From Burkholderia ambifaria AMMD (lineage in GTDB: Bacteria; Pseudomonadota; Gammaproteobacteria; Burkholderiales; Burkholderiaceae), in NCBI RefSeq assembly GCF_000203915.1, contig NC_008391.1, forward strand, positions 2,480,001-2,544,000: a stretch of 64,000 nt of DNA, written 5' to 3'. Both the position numbers and the translations under genes were made by a program. The notes beneath the pieces were generated by a model. That model saw nothing but the letters and a program-made list of their open reading frames with translations, was not told where the DNA came from and ran no database searches. The stretch's first letter is position 1. Each line of letters opens with the position of its first letter. Below, in pieces: positions 61,014 through 64,000 of the stretch.

Positions 61014-62078
61014 ATGTCCGATCGTTTCCGTCGTCGCGGCGCGCGCGCGCCGGTCGCCGCCCTGGCGGTGCTGTACGGCGTCGCCGTCGGCCCGCTGCCG
61101 GCGCTCGCGGCGCAGCCGGATGATGCCGGCGCGCCGCCGCCCGCGCAGTCGCCAGACGTTGCCGTGCCCGTTGCCGCACCCGTTGCCGCGCCTGTCTCCG
61201 TGCCCGTCGCCTCGCCCGTCATCGTGCCGCGCACGCTCGACGCTCCCGTGTTCGTGCGCGTGACGCCCGAAGGCTTGCCGGATGGCATGTCGCTCGCCGA
61301 ATTCACGCCCGAGGATACGAATCGGCCGCCGTTGCCCGACGCCGTGATCGCGCACGTGCAGGCGCCGAGCGAATCGCATGCCGAAATGTCGCTCGGCGTG
61401 TCCAGCGCGCACCTGACGCACGGCTATGGCAACTGGTACGGCGTGCATGTGCGCGGCATCTATCAGGACGGCGGCCGCACGATACTCGGCGAGCTGGCGC
61501 AACTGCACCGTTTCGGCGAGAACACGCAGCTCGGCTCGCTGACGTACGTGCAGGACATGGGACCGAACTGGTTCGGCGGCATCGGCTTTGCCGGCACCAC
61601 GTCCGGGACGATCCTGCCGAGCATGCGCGTCGACCTGTCGATCAACCGCAAGCTGCTGCCGGACCGTTCGCTGATCGTGTCGCTGGGCGCCGGCTATGCA
61701 CGCAACCGCAGCGGCCACAAGGATCAGCTGTATCACGCCGGCGTGATCTGGTACGCGCTGCCGAAGTGGATCTTCGAGGCGGGCGCGAACTATACGGTCG
61801 ATTCGCCCGGGTCGGTGAAGGCGCCCCAGTACTACGGCGCCGTCACCTACGGCGAAGTCGGCAAGAGCGTGATCGTGCTGCGCGGCGGGTTCGGCCGCGA
61901 GGCGTATCAGATCACCGGTTCCGGCTCGCAGATCGCGGATTTCCGCAGTCACGAGCTTTCCGCGAAGTGGCGCTACTGGTTCACGCGCAAGTGGGGTACC
62001 CAACTCGAATTCGACTACTACCATAACCCCTACTATTCACGGATCGGCGGCGAGCTGAGCGTGTTCTATCGTTGGTAG
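61014..62078 (+). CDS. YaiO-like outer-membrane beta-barrel protein
   Basis: The 354-aa product starts MSDRFRRRGARAPVAALAVL with a signal peptide cleaved near residue 33 (ALA/AQP). A low-complexity Ala/Pro/Val linker with VAAPVAAPVSVPVASPVIV (about 45-72) follows. From about 115 to the end alternating strands form a barrel: EMSLGVSSAHLTHGYGNWYG, GAGYARNRSG, ending EFDYYHNPYYSRIGGELSVF then YRW with a C-terminal aromatic. YaiO family barrels are predicted outer-membrane proteins. Its operon position suggests a role in polymer export or anchoring. AAGGAG lies 8 bases before the ATG. Confidence 0.82.
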   Translation: MSDRFRRRGARAPVAALAVLYGVAVGPLPALAAQPDDAGAPPPAQSPDVAVPVAAPVAAPVSVPVASPVIVPRTLDAPVFVRVTPEGLPDGMSLAEFTPEDTNRPPLPDAVIAHVQAPSESHAEMSLGVSSAHLTHGYGNWYGVHVRGIYQDGGRTILGELAQLHRFGENTQLGSLTYVQDMGPNWFGGIGFAGTTSGTILPSMRVDLSINRKLLPDRSLIVSLGAGYARNRSGHKDQLYHAGVIWYALPKWIFEAGANYTVDSPGSVKAPQYYGAVTYGEVGKSVIVLRGGFGREAYQITGSGSQIADFRSHELSAKWRYWFTRKWGTQLEFDYYHNPYYSRIGGELSVFYRW

Positions 62079-62092
62079 CGGGACCGGGCGCC

Positions 62093-62848
62093 ATGCAGAC
62101 GCATCCCGTCCGTCCTTCTGTCGACCGGTCGCTGCGGATCCACCCGCACCCGCAGCGCTGGCTGACGTCGATCGTGCTGCTGACACCCACGCTCTATGCG
62201 TTGCTGTGGCTCGGCCTGCCGATGGCGTGGCGCTACTGGCGCGCGGTCCTCGCCTGGGGCGCGCACGAGCTCGATCCGGCGCTGCACGTGATCGCGCTCG
62301 GCTATCCGCCCGACGCGCCGCGCGTGGCGCTGCTGTCGATCGATCTCGCCGCGCGGATGCCGAGCGCAACGCAGCTGGCCGTGACCGCCGCGATTTGCGC
62401 GATCGGCTTCGGCGCGTCGTTTTTCCGGCGCGCGAAGTGGCTGCCCGTTGCATATCTGTTACGTATCGCGAGCTTTTCGCAGCTGCTGATCTGCGCGTAT
62501 TTCTGGCTGGCGCCGGGCGCGTTTCCGTACGTGCCGATGCTGCATCTGCGCGACATGTTCGTGCTGCACGGCGCGGCGATCGCGGTGATTCCGCTGGTGA
62601 TGGCGGCGCTTTACTATCCGCTCGACTTCTCGCTGCTGCAAAAGATCGTCGCATCGGTGCTCGTCGTCGGCTATTTCGTGTTCGCGCTGCCGTTCGTGAT
62701 GCTGCTGCACGCGGTCATCATCCATCACGGCTCGCTGCTGTTCCTGCCGTTCTGTTATTTCCTGCTCGGCGGCCCGCTGCTGATCGGCCTGCTGGTCACG
62801 CTCTACACCTACTGCGCGAGCTGGCCCGGCTCGCTGACGAATCCTTAG
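62093..62848 (+). CDS. Polytopic inner-membrane protein of unknown function
   Basis: The 251-aa product starts MQTHPVRPSVDRSLRIHPHP, 15 bases after the previous stop. About six membrane helices are likely (25-45, 105-122, 130-150, 160-185, 190-212, 220-243), mostly in the C-terminal two thirds, with a soluble loop at 50-95. No family was recognised. Co-transcription with the glycosyltransferase and barrel genes suggests it belongs to the same polysaccharide system. Confidence 0.75.
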   Translation: MQTHPVRPSVDRSLRIHPHPQRWLTSIVLLTPTLYALLWLGLPMAWRYWRAVLAWGAHELDPALHVIALGYPPDAPRVALLSIDLAARMPSATQLAVTAAICAIGFGASFFRRAKWLPVAYLLRIASFSQLLICAYFWLAPGAFPYVPMLHLRDMFVLHGAAIAVIPLVMAALYYPLDFSLLQKIVASVLVVGYFVFALPFVMLLHAVIIHHGSLLFLPFCYFLLGGPLLIGLLVTLYTYCASWPGSLTNP

Positions 62849-63200
62849 ATGGTTCGCGCGGAGATCGCGCGCAAACGCCGCCGTATCAGTGATGAAACGA
62901 TTCGGCCTCGTTTTCGGCCGGCCCGCCGGGAGCCCGGCGCACGAAGCGAGCGCGACCGGGGCTCTGGCGCCAATGGCACGTTGTTCGCTTCTTTTCCTTC
63001 GTCGCATCGATTCGTTTTCCACGGAAAAGACGGCGCGGCAAGCCGGGGCGGATTCACCGGTCCGGCTGCCGATGGCAGATGCCGTTCGATGCTCGACGAA
63101 CCGGGCAGCCCCACACATCCACCGGGCAAGGTTGGTTGACCTGACGGCACGCGCAGCGCTGCCGCCGCGCGCCACTCATTCCTGAAGCGAGGAGCACACC
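62849..63200 (+). other. Gap within the polysaccharide locus
   Basis: These 352 bases hold no supported gene; overlapping frames are Arg-rich. An AGCGAGGAGCACACC ribosome binding site ends the gap before the last gene. Confidence 0.45.
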
Positions 63201-64000
63201 ATGTTGGCAAAGTCAGGCAAGTTCTTGCGGATTCTGTTTGCGTTGTTCGCGCTCGCGATCGCATTCAGTCCGGGCGTCGTCCGGGCGGCGACCAACCAGC
63301 TGCTGCTGCTGGTGCCCGACACGCTGACACTGCCGGATCCGCGCGTGTCCGCGTGGCTCGATACCGCGCAGGAAGAAGGGCTGCAGATCAAGGTAATGAC
63401 CGACAGCCAGTTCATGGCCGCCGGCTCGACGCTGTCGCAGTATCCGGGCCTGATCCTGCCGGACCAGATTCATACGACGGCCGCCGACACGCTCGTGACG
63501 GCAATCCAGAACTATGCGCTCAATGGCGGCAAGGTGATGCTCGTCTACGATTTCGGCGTACTGAACTCGGCAGGCTTCTATGTGAGCCCGAAATCGCGCT
63601 TCAGCAGCATGGCCGGCGTCGACTACGTGCTGTATGACCAATACGGCGGCAACATGATCGGCCTCGGCAACGTGACCGGCATGAGCAGCTGGCTGCGCAC
63701 GCTGCAGGTGCCTCCGGGCAAGTCGATGGCCTGGACGACGACTGCGTCGGGCACGACCGCCAGCCCCGCGACGTCGTTCGCGTCGACGAGCAGCTCCGGC
63801 ACGTCGTCGACTTCGGCATCGACGTCGAAGTCGACGTCCACGTCCGGCAGCGCGCTGTTCCTGCTCGCAAGCCCGTCGAACCCGGGCGGCCTCGCGAATT
63901 ACAACCACGGCGCGTGGTTCCAGTACTCGACGCCGCCCGCAGGCAGCGGCGTGCTGAGCCAGTCCCTGCCGAAGATCACGGGCGCCGTGACCGGCAAGCT
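63201..64000 (+). CDS. Exported protein of the polysaccharide locus, truncated by the window end
   Basis: The first 266 codons are visible and the frame is open at the edge. It starts MLAKSGKFLRILFALFALAI with a signal peptide cleaved near residue 30 (VRA/ATN). Residues about 33-150 look like an alpha/beta GATase or flavodoxin-type domain (NQLLLLVPDTLTLPDPRVSA, LNGGKVMLVYDFGVLNSAG). A Ser/Thr-rich linker (about 185-215, TSSTSASTSKSTSTSGS) then leads into further sequence. Such N-terminal domains occur in large exported enzymes acting on polysaccharides, but the family cannot be named from this part. Confidence 0.75.
   Translation, partial: MLAKSGKFLRILFALFALAIAFSPGVVRAATNQLLLLVPDTLTLPDPRVSAWLDTAQEEGLQIKVMTDSQFMAAGSTLSQYPGLILPDQIHTTAADTLVTAIQNYALNGGKVMLVYDFGVLNSAGFYVSPKSRFSSMAGVDYVLYDQYGGNMIGLGNVTGMSSWLRTLQVPPGKSMAWTTTASGTTASPATSFASTSSSGTSSTSASTSKSTSTSGSALFLLASPSNPGGLANYNHGAWFQYSTPPAGSGVLSQSLPKITGAVTGK

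Noticed and set aside
58577..61306. 909-codon minus-strand open frame opposite the glycosyltransferase operon
   Set aside because: Composition is Arg/Asp/Ala-rich without recognisable fold, and three good plus-strand genes occupy the region.

Overview
The window is high-GC DNA with the codon bias and gene families of a Burkholderia, most likely of the Burkholderia cepacia complex. Pointers are the DUF3717-type small protein, the two-partner secretion loci, the E. coli-type ArgG and the dense LysR/TetR/GntR regulators. The species and replicon cannot be fixed from sequence alone. All calls come from reading the sequence; no database search was run.

Layout. (1) 1-4180: an RNA-repair locus. rtcB (cut by the window start) and a slipin/SPFH gene read leftward from a sigma-54-type promoter. 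Their leader carries one near-complete tRNA-like element and one acceptor/T-arm minihelix. The divergent rtcR encodes the sigma-54 activator. (2) 4205-11663: a methyltransferase, a LysE exporter, a hipBA-type toxin-antitoxin pair with an AT-rich palindromic operator, a LysR gene divergent from a tartrate/malate-type dehydrogenase plus MFS transporter, and a small membrane protein. (3) 11931-31200: a two-partner secretion / contact-dependent inhibition (CDI) island: a 718-aa TpsA-like exoprotein, its TpsB transporter, a periplasmic parvulin, a 3955-aa CdiA/FhaB-like protein with a low-GC variable C-terminus, a 115-aa putative immunity protein, a possible orphan toxin scrap and a dead IS256-family element. 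The promoter and signal-peptide region at the left edge is repeated in direct orientation at the right edge. Both copies hold a sigma-28 (FliA)-like promoter. (4) 31417-33247: two lipoproteins downstream of the second copy.

(5) 33391-45232: housekeeping and accessory genes: argG, a FUSC-type membrane protein, a Cache-GGEEF diguanylate cyclase, a LysP-like permease, a DUF3717 protein, a LysR regulator, an alpha/beta hydrolase, a small membrane protein, and a TetR gene divergent from an MGT-type glycosyltransferase. (6) 45249-49464: hutC-like regulator divergent from hisJQMP, with a HutC-type palindrome between them. (7) 49784-55937: a tiny His-rich secreted peptide, then a three-gene cluster (cyclic-nucleotide-binding/FliG-like fusion, MotA/PomA-like and MotB-like proteins), a chemoreceptor and an exported protein of unknown function. 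(8) 56020-64000: an envelope or exopolysaccharide locus: a WecB-type epimerase, then a rightward run of a BcsA/PgaC-like glycosyltransferase, a bactofilin-like beta-helix protein, a YaiO-like outer-membrane barrel, a membrane protein, and an exported protein truncated by the window end.

The strongest candidates for under-described biology are the cNMP-binding/FliG-like protein with its own stator pair, the tRNA-like RNAs in the rtc leader, and the CDI island bounded by direct repeats carrying sigma-28-like promoters.
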